Shown: positions 42,086-50,513 of the stretch, piece after piece | Layout of the letters: every line of letters begins with the position of its first letter | Position numbering within the stretch: the first letter of the stretch is position 1 | Assembly: GCA_934101175.1 (NCBI GenBank) | Contig: CAKOQC010000001.1 | Coordinates: 248,001-312,000 of the forward strand | Reading direction: 5' to 3' | Length of the DNA: 64,000 nucleotides | Source of the DNA: RUG705 sp934101175 | GTDB lineage: Bacteria > Bacillota_I > Bacilli_A > RF39 > UBA660 | Notes under the pieces: generated by a model | Databases searched by the model: none | Seen by the model: the letters and a program-made list of their open reading frames with translations, nothing else | What the model was told of the DNA's origin: nothing | Program-made: the position numbers and the translations under genes

Positions 42086-43734
42086 TTTATCACCCCTATA
42101 TTTCTCTCAGGTAAACTTCCACTAATACCTTCTCCTACATTAGGATAACTATGAGTATATATTTTATCTATAATAAATAAACTAACTAATATAAAACATA
42201 GTATATATAATATTTTAATATTTATCTTCTTTAACACATTATCTATAAGTGGAGCTAAAAAGTATACTCCTGCCATTCCTCCAAGTCCAAATACTAATAA
42301 TCCTTCTGCACACACTCTTCCATTAATATTTAGAAAGTATCCATTATAATTCCACCAACTAAGTCCAAAACGATATTCTAAATAACAAGCTGTTCCATAT
42401 TCTACCATACCACATAATAATACCATTAATAAAAATTCTAATATTGGTTTGCCACGATATCGATATAATATTGTCAAAATAAGTATTCCTCCAGAACCAT
42501 ATATTGGTAACCAAGGCCCATGTAATACTCCTCTATTTACAAAATTGCCATCATTTATTAAATGAAGTAATACTTCCCAAGTCCATCCTGTTATAGAAAA
42601 GATAAAAAACATCAAGATAATACTATAAAGTGAATAACTTCTCATACTATTAAGATTAACTATTTTCTTATCTTTCTCTTTTATTAATAAAGGATATAAT
42701 CTATCAGGATATACTCTTCTCTCAATAGTATCTTTATAATTACTAATCATATATTCTCTAACTTGTAAACTATCATATTCATCTTTTGTATCTTCATCAT
42801 ATAAACTAATACCAAAATTCTTAATAAGAAATCCTTTAATTCCTTTTAATTCCATTTTCTTATCTTTATCAATTAGTTCAAAAACATCACCATAATTATC
42901 TTCTAGTAATTTCTTATCTGCCTTCTTATATAAATACTTATCAAAAAGATAATCATATCCCCATTTCTTATTTTTAACATATTTATCTCTAACCATAACA
43001 TAAAATTCTGTCATCGTAAGTGCCATATACATATTAGTAAAGAATACATTTGTAACTCCTAAAGTTATATATCCTAATAATAGGTATCCAATAAAACTAA
43101 TTTCTAATTTAAAACATTCCCATTTGTATCCTTCCATCATTTTAGAAGACAATCTAATAGCATCTTTAGAAGATATATCTGGATTTTCTGCTAATATATA
43201 AGGTACTAAATAATAAGCATATCTCTTAGTAAAAATTCCTACTATTGTAAAACACCATAAGAAGTAATATATATCACGCAAAAATAAAGTCTTTGATACT
43301 TTTATCCATTTCTTAACTCTAAGTAAGAATGTAAATCTATGTATTAATACTTTCTCATAAGTTCTTACTTCTAAAAATATTCTTCTTGCTACTACTTTAT
43401 ATGTATTTTTAACAAATATATAGAATAATATTGATATTATTAATCCTATTACTACTAGTATTTTATTAGCTATTGTAACTGACCCGGTTATTGAACTTAT
43501 TGTATGTGTAATCTTAGAAGTTATTGTACCTGATGTAAACATATTTATAATCCAAGCGAATACTCCTCTATTACCAAAAGAAATGTTAGTAATATCTGCT
43601 CTTTTAACAAATGCTAGTGATCCATAATATTCATTTCCAAAAAAAGCGGATATTAAGCATGTAAAAGTAAGCAGGGCATAATTTTTAAGTGTATTCTTCT
43701 TCCCCTTTTGTTTCATATTTTTAAATTTTTTCAT
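42082..43734 (-). CDS. Fusion of a DUF975-like and a CmpB-type (ABC type IV) membrane domain
   Basis: A 550-residue polytopic protein. The N-terminal ~240 residues have the DUF975 pattern (helices, then YYLVPYILAENPDISSKDAI, the amphipathic EGYKWECFKLE and more helices). A soluble linker of about 130 residues follows. The C-terminal part (~355-520) matches the putative ABC-transporter type IV (CmpB, PF06541) domain: SITGWTWEVLLHL, NRGVLHGPWLPIYGSGG, and WWNYNGYFLNINGRVC. The two domains usually occur separately, so this is a notable fusion. No ATPase is adjacent. GTG in the ribosome site extends the frame to 43746; ATG 43734 is used. Confidence 0.78.
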   Translation of the reverse strand: MKKFKNMKQKGKKNTLKNYALLTFTCLISAFFGNEYYGSLAFVKRADITNISFGNRGVFAWIINMFTSGTITSKITHTISSITGSVTIANKILVVIGLIISILFYIFVKNTYKVVARRIFLEVRTYEKVLIHRFTFLLRVKKWIKVSKTLFLRDIYYFLWCFTIVGIFTKRYAYYLVPYILAENPDISSKDAIRLSSKMMEGYKWECFKLEISFIGYLLLGYITLGVTNVFFTNMYMALTMTEFYVMVRDKYVKNKKWGYDYLFDKYLYKKADKKLLEDNYGDVFELIDKDKKMELKGIKGFLIKNFGISLYDEDTKDEYDSLQVREYMISNYKDTIERRVYPDRLYPLLIKEKDKKIVNLNSMRSYSLYSIILMFFIFSITGWTWEVLLHLINDGNFVNRGVLHGPWLPIYGSGGILILTILYRYRGKPILEFLLMVLLCGMVEYGTACYLEYRFGLSWWNYNGYFLNINGRVCAEGLLVFGLGGMAGVYFLAPLIDNVLKKINIKILYILCFILVSLFIIDKIYTHSYPNVGEGISGSLPERNIGVIK

Positions 43735-43854
43735 AACTACCACCATAATATATCTAATTATATCAAATAACGTATTTAATGTAAATTATAAGTTATCATT
43801 TCTATAAATCACAACTCATGTAATCTAATTTTTTTATTTTTTTCATAAAAAGAC

Positions 43855-43883
43855 TTGCAATTATTTTAAATATATTATACAAT
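43855..43883 (+). promoter_or_regulatory. Promoter of the 43890 small RNA
   Basis: TTGCAA (43855-43860) and TACAAT (43878-43883) are exactly 17 bases apart. The predicted start, about seven bases after the -10, coincides with the first base of the RNA's first hairpin. Confidence 0.75.
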
Positions 43884-43889
43884 AATATT

Positions 43890-43997
43890 GTCATAATAAA
43901 CAAGATATTATGACCAACCTTTTTACACTCACTACGGATTAATGTAGGAGTGTTCAACCAAAACCCCCTGAAGAGAGCGAAAGCTCTCATTTTTTTG
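43890..43997 (+). ncRNA. Candidate 108-nt small RNA with three hairpins and an intrinsic terminator
   Basis: Three perfect or near-perfect hairpins follow one another. P1 is GTCATAATA/TATTATGAC (43890-43914). P2 is ACACTC-a-CTAC/GTAGGAGTGT (43925-43953). P3 is GAGAGC-gaaa-GCTCTC (43973-43988) followed by ATTTTTTT, a textbook terminator. Between P2 and P3 lies an unpaired A-rich stretch with CCCCC (43964-43968), like the C-rich, ribosome-site-binding loops of Gram-positive sRNAs. A promoter is exactly placed upstream. I know no Rfam family that it matches; it might also be a leader or antitoxin RNA for the downstream gene, although the terminator would stop most transcripts. The opposite-strand 62-codon frame is its shadow. 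Confidence 0.7.
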
Positions 43998-44383
43998 TTT
44001 ATTTATAATATTTCAGTTTCACATAACATCTAATAAATATATATTAGTCAAGAAACAATGGATAAAGGAAAAATAAAAATTTATGAATTAAAATGTCATA
44101 GTGGCATAATTAAAAGATAGAAAATTAAAATAACTTATGTTTATTTACTGAAATAAATGCACAGAAAATAAAAAAGTATGATATAATAAACGCTATATTC
44201 AAAAAGGAGATTTTGATTATGAAAAAATAGCTAAAAACTACATGTCAAAATTAACAAAACACACAAAAAATATTTGACATTTACAAAATGAATTTATTCA
44301 CTTTAAAATACATGTCAGATAAGCAAAAAAATCATAAAGTATCGCAAATTGTAATTGATAGAGAACGAAAAAGAGGAGGAAAA
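43998..44383. other. Accessory-region leader before the 44384 gene
   Basis: About 390 bases without a convincing gene. A 20-codon open frame at 44059-44121 (starting MDKGKIKIYELKCHSG) may be a gene remnant. An extended -10, TGATATAAT, near 44180 with a TGCACA 18 bases upstream is a plausible promoter. A ribosome site at 44206 is followed by a three-codon ATG-AAA-AAA-TAG. ACATGTCA occurs twice (about 44240 and 44310). Confidence 0.4.
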
Positions 44384-45523
44384 ATGATTATGAATATGAA
44401 TAAAGAAATAAAAAGTTTCGTTGAAAAAAAATATAAAGGCACGTTATTTAGTCAATATATAGAAACTGAAGTAATAGAAAAAGATCCAATGAAAATTGAA
44501 AACGATGGTTTTATACAAGGTTTCCGTTTTTATGATAGAGAATTTATTACAGTTGAAGGAAAAAGATATGCAAGTGAAAAGTATAACTGCTCTAACTGGA
44601 TTTATTTTGGTAAAAGATTAAGTTTGAACGAATTCAAGAACCAATATAGCAATAATTCAGACTATGAATCACTAATTAGTAATATAGAAAAAAGCGATTG
44701 TCAAGACGTTTGCCATACACAAGATGATTCTTTTTTACCGATGAATAAAGAAGATATGACTTTCAATGAATTCGTTCTTGAATCTATTTCGAAAAGAAAA
44801 GAACAAGAAAAAGCAAAAGCAAAAGCTGTGCTTGATAAATTAAGAAAGTATCTCTATGAAGAGGTATCATGTACATGGTGGTGGTATGGTACAAAACAAG
44901 AAATGACAGGTATTATAGATGACATTGAAGATTTTGTTTTTGTTGGCATCAATGGTACTATGATTCCATTTGTTGCTGCTAACATGGCACTATCTGAAAT
45001 AACATCCCCAAATGGTGAAATATTATATTTAAATCCCTATATTGAAGATGGATATAATAAAGAATCAACTACTAGCATATACAAAATACAAAGATTAATA
45101 TTTGGTAATGAAATACCATGTGCTGAAATTAAAAAAAAATGGGAAAAATATAAAGAAGAAGACAAGAAAGAAATTACATATATAAAAAATAGTATCTTAC
45201 TTGCAGATTCATTAATGTATCTTATTAAAACTGAAATGATAGAACAATGGTCATATTTTGTTTATAATAATTGTAATGAAATATATTCAACATGGTTGGT
45301 TAAAGCAGTCTATGAAATGTTGCTTAAAATAGATAATTTTGTTCCCTTTGAAGAAGCTGAACAAGAAATTTATAATGAAAAGTATAGCCTTAGCGGATAT
45401 ATGATTGAAGCCGCCGCAAATGCTGTATCATATTTTTCAAAACGTGGTGAAGAATATAGAGCATATTGGAATGAACAATATAGTATCGGAAATTCAAGAA
45501 TTAAAAGAAACAGAATAATCTAA
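44384..45523 (+). CDS. Unknown 379-residue protein of an accessory island
   Basis: I do not recognise this protein. It is soluble, without signal peptide or membrane helix. Notable parts are an aromatic-rich stretch VSCTWWWYGTKQEMTGI at ~165-181, a hydrophobic DDIEDFVFVGINGTMIPFV block, two Cys in CQDVCHTQDD near 105-112, and a helical Lys/Glu-rich region (KRKEQEKAKAKAVLDKL). The frame opens at ATG 44288, but AGAGGAGGAAAA lies directly before ATG 44384. Its codon and residue use (more Trp, Cys, Glu) differs from neighbours, and it lies on the strand opposite to the flanking genes, so it may be acquired. No terminator is visible after it. Confidence 0.6.
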   Translation: MIMNMNKEIKSFVEKKYKGTLFSQYIETEVIEKDPMKIENDGFIQGFRFYDREFITVEGKRYASEKYNCSNWIYFGKRLSLNEFKNQYSNNSDYESLISNIEKSDCQDVCHTQDDSFLPMNKEDMTFNEFVLESISKRKEQEKAKAKAVLDKLRKYLYEEVSCTWWWYGTKQEMTGIIDDIEDFVFVGINGTMIPFVAANMALSEITSPNGEILYLNPYIEDGYNKESTTSIYKIQRLIFGNEIPCAEIKKKWEKYKEEDKKEITYIKNSILLADSLMYLIKTEMIEQWSYFVYNNCNEIYSTWLVKAVYEMLLKIDNFVPFEEAEQEIYNEKYSLSGYMIEAAANAVSYFSKRGEEYRAYWNEQYSIGNSRIKRNRII

Positions 45524-45790
45524 ATTACTAAGTATTTGATTTAAAAACGGCTTATGGCTTATTCTGAATATGATTTAAAAGAAAAATTATAACAAGTTAA
45601 ATGCTATAAAATAACTAGATTTTATGATAGAATACTTATTAAAGATTACGTAGAGATAAGACATAAATACATATAATAATATAGTAGAAATTTAAAACAA
45701 CCCAATTTTTATATTAATTTTTGTGATATAATCATATGCAATGAAAATGAATATTGATAAATTGTTAGAAAATATAAGGAGATGATAAAT
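45524..45790. other. Intergenic region before the queuosine-salvage gene
   Basis: About 270 AT-rich bases with no gene. An extended -10, TGTGATATAAT at about 45722-45732, is the likely promoter of the DUF2419 gene; the -35 is weak. No terminator for the upstream gene is evident. Confidence 0.4.
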
Positions 45791-46735
45791 ATGTTAGATA
45801 AAGTTTTAGAAACCAATAAATTTGTAGTCGATAATGCAAAACATGTAAGAATTAATTATGATAAAGCAACTCAATTAATAGATGAACTATTAAATTTTGA
45901 AAATGTTCATTATTTAACTAAAGTACCTTATGGCATATATAATATGAATACTAGAGATATAATTAATTTTTTACTTATATATGATGCAATAGATTTTTCT
46001 TTTTGGGGTAACCCTAAATGGACAATTGATGCTAATGGAAAAAATTTAGATGGTGGTATAGCCCTATTACATTGCATTTTCAACTTATTTAATGGTCGTA
46101 ATAGTATAGAAGTTTATTATCAACTAGAAAATATGACTTTAGAAGATTTTAAAGATATATTAAAAGGAAATATTGATATTCCCCTTTTAGAAGAAAGATA
46201 TAAAATAGTTACTGGTATAGCAAAAATAGTAAATACTAAAATGAATGGAAGTTTTTATGATCACATAAAAGATATGAATACAGATCAAGAAATATTTAAA
46301 ACTCTAATTAGTAATTTTAATAATTTTGAAGATACTAGAACTTATAATGAAAAAACTATATATTTTTATAAATTAGCACAATTATTAACTTCAGATATTT
46401 TACACGTAATTGAAATTAAAGAAAAAAGAAATGTTAATTATTCTAATTTACTAGGTTGTGCTGATTATAAAATACCACAAGTAATGCAAAGCCTTGGCAT
46501 TTTAGAATATGATACAAAGTTATTATCATTATTAGAAACTAAAACAGAAATTGAAGAAAATAGTGAATATGAAGTTGAAATTAGAGCAAGTATGTTAGTT
46601 GTCATAAATTATATATATGAACAAATAAATAAAAGTATTGATAGAATTGATATAAATGACTTTATCTGGAGTAAAAGTCAAGATAAAACTAAAAAATACA
46701 AACCTTATCATTTAACTAGAACAACATCATACTAA
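45791..46735 (+). CDS. Queuosine-salvage N-glycosylase (Qng1/DUF2419 family)
   Basis: Qng1 hydrolyses queuosine 5'-monophosphate to release the micronutrient queuine for tRNA modification. The 314-residue protein has the family layout: VPYGIYNMNTRD near 45-55, the core DAIDFSFWGNPKWT, IALLHCIFNLFN, the segment GCADYKIPQVMQSLGIL with the Asp-Tyr-Arg/Lys-Val-like motif near 225-240, SEYEVEIRASMLVVI, and the C-terminal PYHLTRTTSY that closes the pocket. Eukaryotic homologues are universal and bacterial ones are sporadic. ATG 45782 overlaps the AAGGAG site; ATG 45791 is used. It is isolated from any tgt or que gene and ends in a bidirectional terminator shared with murD. Confidence 0.88.
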   Translation: MLDKVLETNKFVVDNAKHVRINYDKATQLIDELLNFENVHYLTKVPYGIYNMNTRDIINFLLIYDAIDFSFWGNPKWTIDANGKNLDGGIALLHCIFNLFNGRNSIEVYYQLENMTLEDFKDILKGNIDIPLLEERYKIVTGIAKIVNTKMNGSFYDHIKDMNTDQEIFKTLISNFNNFEDTRTYNEKTIYFYKLAQLLTSDILHVIEIKEKRNVNYSNLLGCADYKIPQVMQSLGILEYDTKLLSLLETKTEIEENSEYEVEIRASMLVVINYIYEQINKSIDRIDINDFIWSKSQDKTKKYKPYHLTRTTSY

Positions 46736-46755
46736 AAATCCTCAAAATTAACCAC

Positions 46756-46811
46756 AAAAAAACAATAGCTAAATATCTTCGCAAGAAAATATTAATCTAT
46801 TGTTTTTTTTA
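46756..46811. terminator. Bidirectional terminator between DUF2419 and murD
   Basis: AAAACAATAG (46759-46768) pairs with CTATTGTTTT (46797-46806), with an internal fold in the loop. T-runs occur on both strands. Confidence 0.8.
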
Positions 46812-46818
46812 TTTCATA

Positions 46819-48156
46819 TTAAAATTTATTAACTAAATTCTTAAATTCTTCTCCTCTTACTGCAAAGTTCTTAAACATATCAAATGAAGCTGAAGCTGGA
46901 CTAAACAATACTACTTCCCCTTTAGTAGCCACTTCATAAGCCTTATTAACTACTTCTTCTAATGAATTAAGTATAAATATTTGAATATCCTCATCTTTCT
47001 TCTTATCCATAACTGCCCTATATATCTTATCTTTAGTAGCTCCAAATAAGATTAACTTACTAACATGTTTCAGTATTGGTTCTGCTAATGGTGAATAATC
47101 TAAATTCTTATCATATCCTCCTGCTATAAGTACAATTCTCTCCTCATAAGAATTAAGACCTGCTATTGTTCTAGTAGGACTAGAAGATACAGAATCATTA
47201 TACCACTTTACTCCATTTATCTCTCTTACGAATTCAAGTCGATGTTCTACTCCTCCAAATTTTTCAATTACCTTAAAAGATTTATCTATATCTACTAAAT
47301 CACATATAGCACTCATACAAGCACATATATTCTCATAGTTATGTCTTCCTCTAATATGTAACTTCCTAGTATCAAATACTCTACTTCCCTTATAATAAAT
47401 AAAGTCATCTATAACATAAAAACTATTAGTCTCTTCATATCTACTAAAATATCTTATTTCTCTAGAAGACTTAATATCTCTAGTAATTTCATTATCTTTA
47501 TTTAAAACAAGTATCCCCGGACTATTTCTAAATATATTTAATTTACTATCTATATATTCTTGATAATCTTTATGTTTATCTAAATGATTTGGACTAATAT
47601 TAGTAATAACTGATATATCTGGACTAACATCCATACCCATAAGTTGAAAAGATGATAATTCCAAGACAACAATATCATCACTCTTCATCTTACCTACTTG
47701 TGTAAATAAAGGTATTCCAATATTTCCTCCAAGCCATACATGGTATCCATTACCTTCTAACACTTTGGCAATTAATGTTGTCGTAGTAGTTTTTCCATCA
47801 GATCCTGTTACCCCAACAATTTTACAAGGAGCATTCTTAATAACTTCTTCTATCTCCGTAGTAATATAAGCTCCTCTTTCTTTCTCTTCTAATAGTTCCC
47901 TCTTACTAGGCAAACATCCTGGAGCTCTAAATATAATATCAAATCCCTTTAATTTATCTAAATATTTATCTCCTGTAATTACTTCATAATTATATTTACT
48001 TAAATCAATCTCTATTTCTTTATCATTAAATATTACTACATTACAACCTAAATCATTTAAATAATCTAATAAAGGAATATTACTAACTCCTAATCCTACT
48101 ATTGCTATCCTACTCTTTTTAAGTTTCTCATTAAATTCATCTAATTTCTTATTCAT
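46819..48156 (-). CDS. murD: UDP-N-acetylmuramoyl-L-alanine:D-glutamate ligase
   Basis: MurD adds D-glutamate to UDP-MurNAc-L-Ala in the cytoplasmic steps of peptidoglycan synthesis. The 445-residue protein has the N-terminal Rossmann domain (IAIVGLGVSNIPLLDYL, the uracil site), the central ATPase P-loop GVTGSDGKTTTTTLIAK near 114-130, ISPNHLDKHKDYQEYIDSK with the metal ligand His and the carbamylated-Lys region, and the C-terminal GGVEHRLEFV with HNYENICA upstream. Length is normal. It stands outside the mraZ-rsmH cluster eight kilobases away, and shares the direction of the methionine gamma-lyase gene 31 bases upstream. Confidence 0.97.
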   Translation of the reverse strand: MNKKLDEFNEKLKKSRIAIVGLGVSNIPLLDYLNDLGCNVVIFNDKEIEIDLSKYNYEVITGDKYLDKLKGFDIIFRAPGCLPSKRELLEEKERGAYITTEIEEVIKNAPCKIVGVTGSDGKTTTTTLIAKVLEGNGYHVWLGGNIGIPLFTQVGKMKSDDIVVLELSSFQLMGMDVSPDISVITNISPNHLDKHKDYQEYIDSKLNIFRNSPGILVLNKDNEITRDIKSSREIRYFSRYEETNSFYVIDDFIYYKGSRVFDTRKLHIRGRHNYENICACMSAICDLVDIDKSFKVIEKFGGVEHRLEFVREINGVKWYNDSVSSSPTRTIAGLNSYEERIVLIAGGYDKNLDYSPLAEPILKHVSKLILFGATKDKIYRAVMDKKKDEDIQIFILNSLEEVVNKAYEVATKGEVVLFSPASASFDMFKNFAVRGEEFKNLVNKF

Positions 48157-48187
48157 ATAAATTTATCCTTTCATAATAAATTATATC

Positions 48188-49423
48188 TTATTTTTCCAAG
48201 AATTTGCTTACTACATTGATTATTGTTATTTTTCCATAATCATATGTAAGTGATCCTTGCATATATGCTATATAAGGTTCTCTTAATGGTCCATCACAAG
48301 ATAATTCTATAGAAGAGCCTTGGGTAAATGATCCTGATGCCATTACTATTTGGCTATTATATCCTGGCATATCTGAAGGTTCTACCATTGCCTTAGCGTC
48401 TATTGCTGAACTACTTTGAATAACTCTACAAAAATCAATTAGTTTCTCTCTATTACCAAATTCAATATTTAAAACAATATCAGCCTTAGTATCATTATAT
48501 CTAGGACTTACTTTATATCCTAATCTTTCCATAATATAACTCATTAAAGTACTAGTTTTAAGACTACTACTAACAACAGATGGTGCCATATATAGTCCTA
48601 ATAAGAACATTCTATTATTGCCTCCTGATGGTCCTACTTCTTTAGCCTGTCCAGGTACATTAAGTCTCTCAGCACATAACTCTACTAATTTCTTTTTACC
48701 ACAAATATAAGCTCCATTAGTAGCTATTCCTGCTCCTAAGTTCTTAATCAAACTACCAACTACTAAATCAGCTCCTACCTCAGTAGGTTCTTTATAAGAA
48801 ACAAATTCACAATAACAATTATCTACCATAATAATAACATTCTTATCTACTCTTCTAATTTGTTTAATAATATTCTCTAATTTCTCAATACTAATACTAT
48901 CTCTATTAGAATATCCTTTACTTCTTTGAATTGTAACTAATTTAATCTTCTTAGCTAATAAAGCTTTATATATTTTTTCTACATCAAATTCTGAATTAAT
49001 TAAATCTACTTGTTCATATTTTATTCCATAACTAATAAGACTACTATCATTATCTTCTATTCCTATTACTTTATCTAATGTATCATATGGTTTACCTGTA
49101 ATTGATAGCATTGTATCGCCTGGTCTTAGCATTGCTGCTAATGCTACTGTCAAGGCATGTGTTCCTGATATTAATTGTCCTCTTACTAAAGCATCTTCAC
49201 ATTTAAATACTTCTTTATATACTTCTTCTACAGTATCTCTACCATAATCATTGTATCCATATCCCGTAGTACCATTAAAGCATCCTTCATTAACATTACA
49301 TTTATGAAATGCTCCTAATACTTTCATACTATTATAAAAGCTTACTTTATCTATTTCTTTAATCTGTTCTTTAATCATTTCTTCACAGTCATATACATAT
49401 TCTATTATTCTTTTTCTATCCAT
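48188..49423 (-). CDS. Methionine gamma-lyase family protein (PLP, 'aluminium resistance' type)
   Basis: A 411-residue fold-type I PLP enzyme of the Cys/Met metabolism superfamily, of the subgroup often called aluminium resistance protein. The cofactor Lys is in DLVVGSLIKNLGAGI near 225-240; ALVRGQLISGTHALTVAL and IMVDNCYCEFV with the Asp that contacts the pyridine nitrogen are upstream. The C-terminal MVEPSDMPGYNSQIVMASGSFTQGSSIEL is characteristic. Activity is inferred as a C-S or related lyase; biological substrates of this subgroup are poorly known. It overlaps the SDR gene by 19 bases (49405-49423), so both are coupled. Confidence 0.92.
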   Translation of the reverse strand: MDRKRIIEYVYDCEEMIKEQIKEIDKVSFYNSMKVLGAFHKCNVNEGCFNGTTGYGYNDYGRDTVEEVYKEVFKCEDALVRGQLISGTHALTVALAAMLRPGDTMLSITGKPYDTLDKVIGIEDNDSSLISYGIKYEQVDLINSEFDVEKIYKALLAKKIKLVTIQRSKGYSNRDSISIEKLENIIKQIRRVDKNVIIMVDNCYCEFVSYKEPTEVGADLVVGSLIKNLGAGIATNGAYICGKKKLVELCAERLNVPGQAKEVGPSGGNNRMFLLGLYMAPSVVSSSLKTSTLMSYIMERLGYKVSPRYNDTKADIVLNIEFGNREKLIDFCRVIQSSSAIDAKAMVEPSDMPGYNSQIVMASGSFTQGSSIELSCDGPLREPYIAYMQGSLTYDYGKITIINVVSKFLEK

Positions 49424-50097
49424 AATTTATCATCCTTTATATCTATTCTAATAATACTTCCACTCTCATAATTACTATTAATTATTTTATCTATTCCTAT
49501 TACTAATTCTTCTATTTTAATTAATCTAGATTGTCCTATTCTTATAAGTTCTTCTAATAAGTATTCTTTATTCATACTTCTAGTACTATTACTATCTATC
49601 CAATTAGGACATATACATAATATTTTATTATTACTACATTTAGATATAGCTTTACTCATACATATTATTCCTGCTTTACTAGTACTATAATCTATACTAT
49701 ATTCACTATATGTATCTATCCCATCAGTACTACCCATATTAATAATTATTCCATTATCTATATATCTAGAATATATTTGATTACATAGAAACATTCCTAC
49801 CAGGTTTACTTCTAATACCTTCATAAATTCTTCTTTTGTCTTATTAAGAAAGCTATTATCCATACTTATACTAGCTAAATTTATTAGTATATCTATTTTA
49901 CCAAACTCATCTATTACATACTTAAATATTTCTTCTATTTCTTCTTTCTTAGTAACATCACACCTATAACTAATAACACCAGGAATATCTTCTTTATGTT
50001 TATTATATGATATTATTACTTTATTTCCTTTATCTCTATAATAAGTTGCTAAAGAAATTCCTATATCACAGCTTCCTCCAATTATTAATATATTCAT
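49405..50097 (-). CDS. Short-chain dehydrogenase/reductase
   Basis: A 230-residue SDR oxidoreductase. The NAD(P) site is LIIGGSCDIGISLA near residues 4-17 (GxxxGxG variant), the acidic switch YRCDVTKKEE follows, NLAS is at about 92-95, IINMGSTDG carries the catalytic Ser, and YSTSKAG near 141 has the YxxxK pair. So the catalytic residues are complete. The substrate is not deducible. FabG-like proteins are of this size, but the C-terminus (SGSIIRIDIKDDKLW) is less typical of FabG. It overlaps the methionine gamma-lyase gene. Confidence 0.88.
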   Translation of the reverse strand: MNILIIGGSCDIGISLATYYRDKGNKVIISYNKHKEDIPGVISYRCDVTKKEEIEEIFKYVIDEFGKIDILINLASISMDNSFLNKTKEEFMKVLEVNLVGMFLCNQIYSRYIDNGIIINMGSTDGIDTYSEYSIDYSTSKAGIICMSKAISKCSNNKILCICPNWIDSNSTRSMNKEYLLEELIRIGQSRLIKIEELVIGIDKIINSNYESGSIIRIDIKDDKLWIEKE

Positions 50098-50173
50098 ATC
50101 TATTACCTCTTCTTCTTAATTATACTAAAATTTATTTAAAAAAGCTATCTTCTTCCTATCATTATCTCTATCT

Positions 50174-50452
50174 TTACATCTTATTTATCACTTTATTAAC
50201 TTGATCTAATGCTACACCCATCTTATTAAGCATATTTCTAATTTCTGGATGTCCTCCTCCTAAATATTCATTCCAATCATTATTAAAAACATAGCTTCCA
50301 TTACTACATAGAGTTTGTGCTACTAGCATTAGCCAGTTTCCTAAGGCATTTTGTTCTGTACTAGTTAAATTTTCTGTTAGTAGCATTCCAAGTAAGAAAG
50401 CTGCTATAGTATACAATCTAGATTCTTCTTGTTTATTAACATTACTATTCAT
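50174..50452 (-). CDS. Small hypothetical protein
   Basis: A 92-residue protein of unknown function with two hydrophobic helices at ~15-27 and 37-49 (TIAAFLLGMLLTENL and ALGNWLMLVAQTL), then a Gly-rich NDWNEYLGGGHPEIRNMLNK region. Unusually for this genome the ATG at 50452 has no Shine-Dalgarno sequence and only a CATATTAT element just upstream, so it may be leaderless or start further in. The terminator of the preceding gene separates it from that gene. Confidence 0.55.
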   Translation of the reverse strand: MNSNVNKQEESRLYTIAAFLLGMLLTENLTSTEQNALGNWLMLVAQTLCSNGSYVFNNDWNEYLGGGHPEIRNMLNKMGVALDQVNKVINKM

Positions 50453-50468
50453 ACTAAATAATATGAAA

Positions 50469-50513
50469 AAAAGATAATATCATATCTATTTTCTTTTATA
50501 ATTATTATCTTTT
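50469..50513 (-). terminator. Terminator of the 50486 gene
   Basis: AAAAGATAATA (50469-50479) pairs with TATTATCTTTT (50503-50513), with seven T on the minus strand. It overlaps the coding end. Confidence 0.65.

Noticed and set aside
43802..43990. 62-codon minus-strand frame opposite the small RNA
   Set aside because: Its first third is the antisense of the terminator and P2 hairpins, no ribosome site precedes it, and the plus strand has a clear promoter-RNA-terminator unit. It is probably a shadow of the RNA gene.
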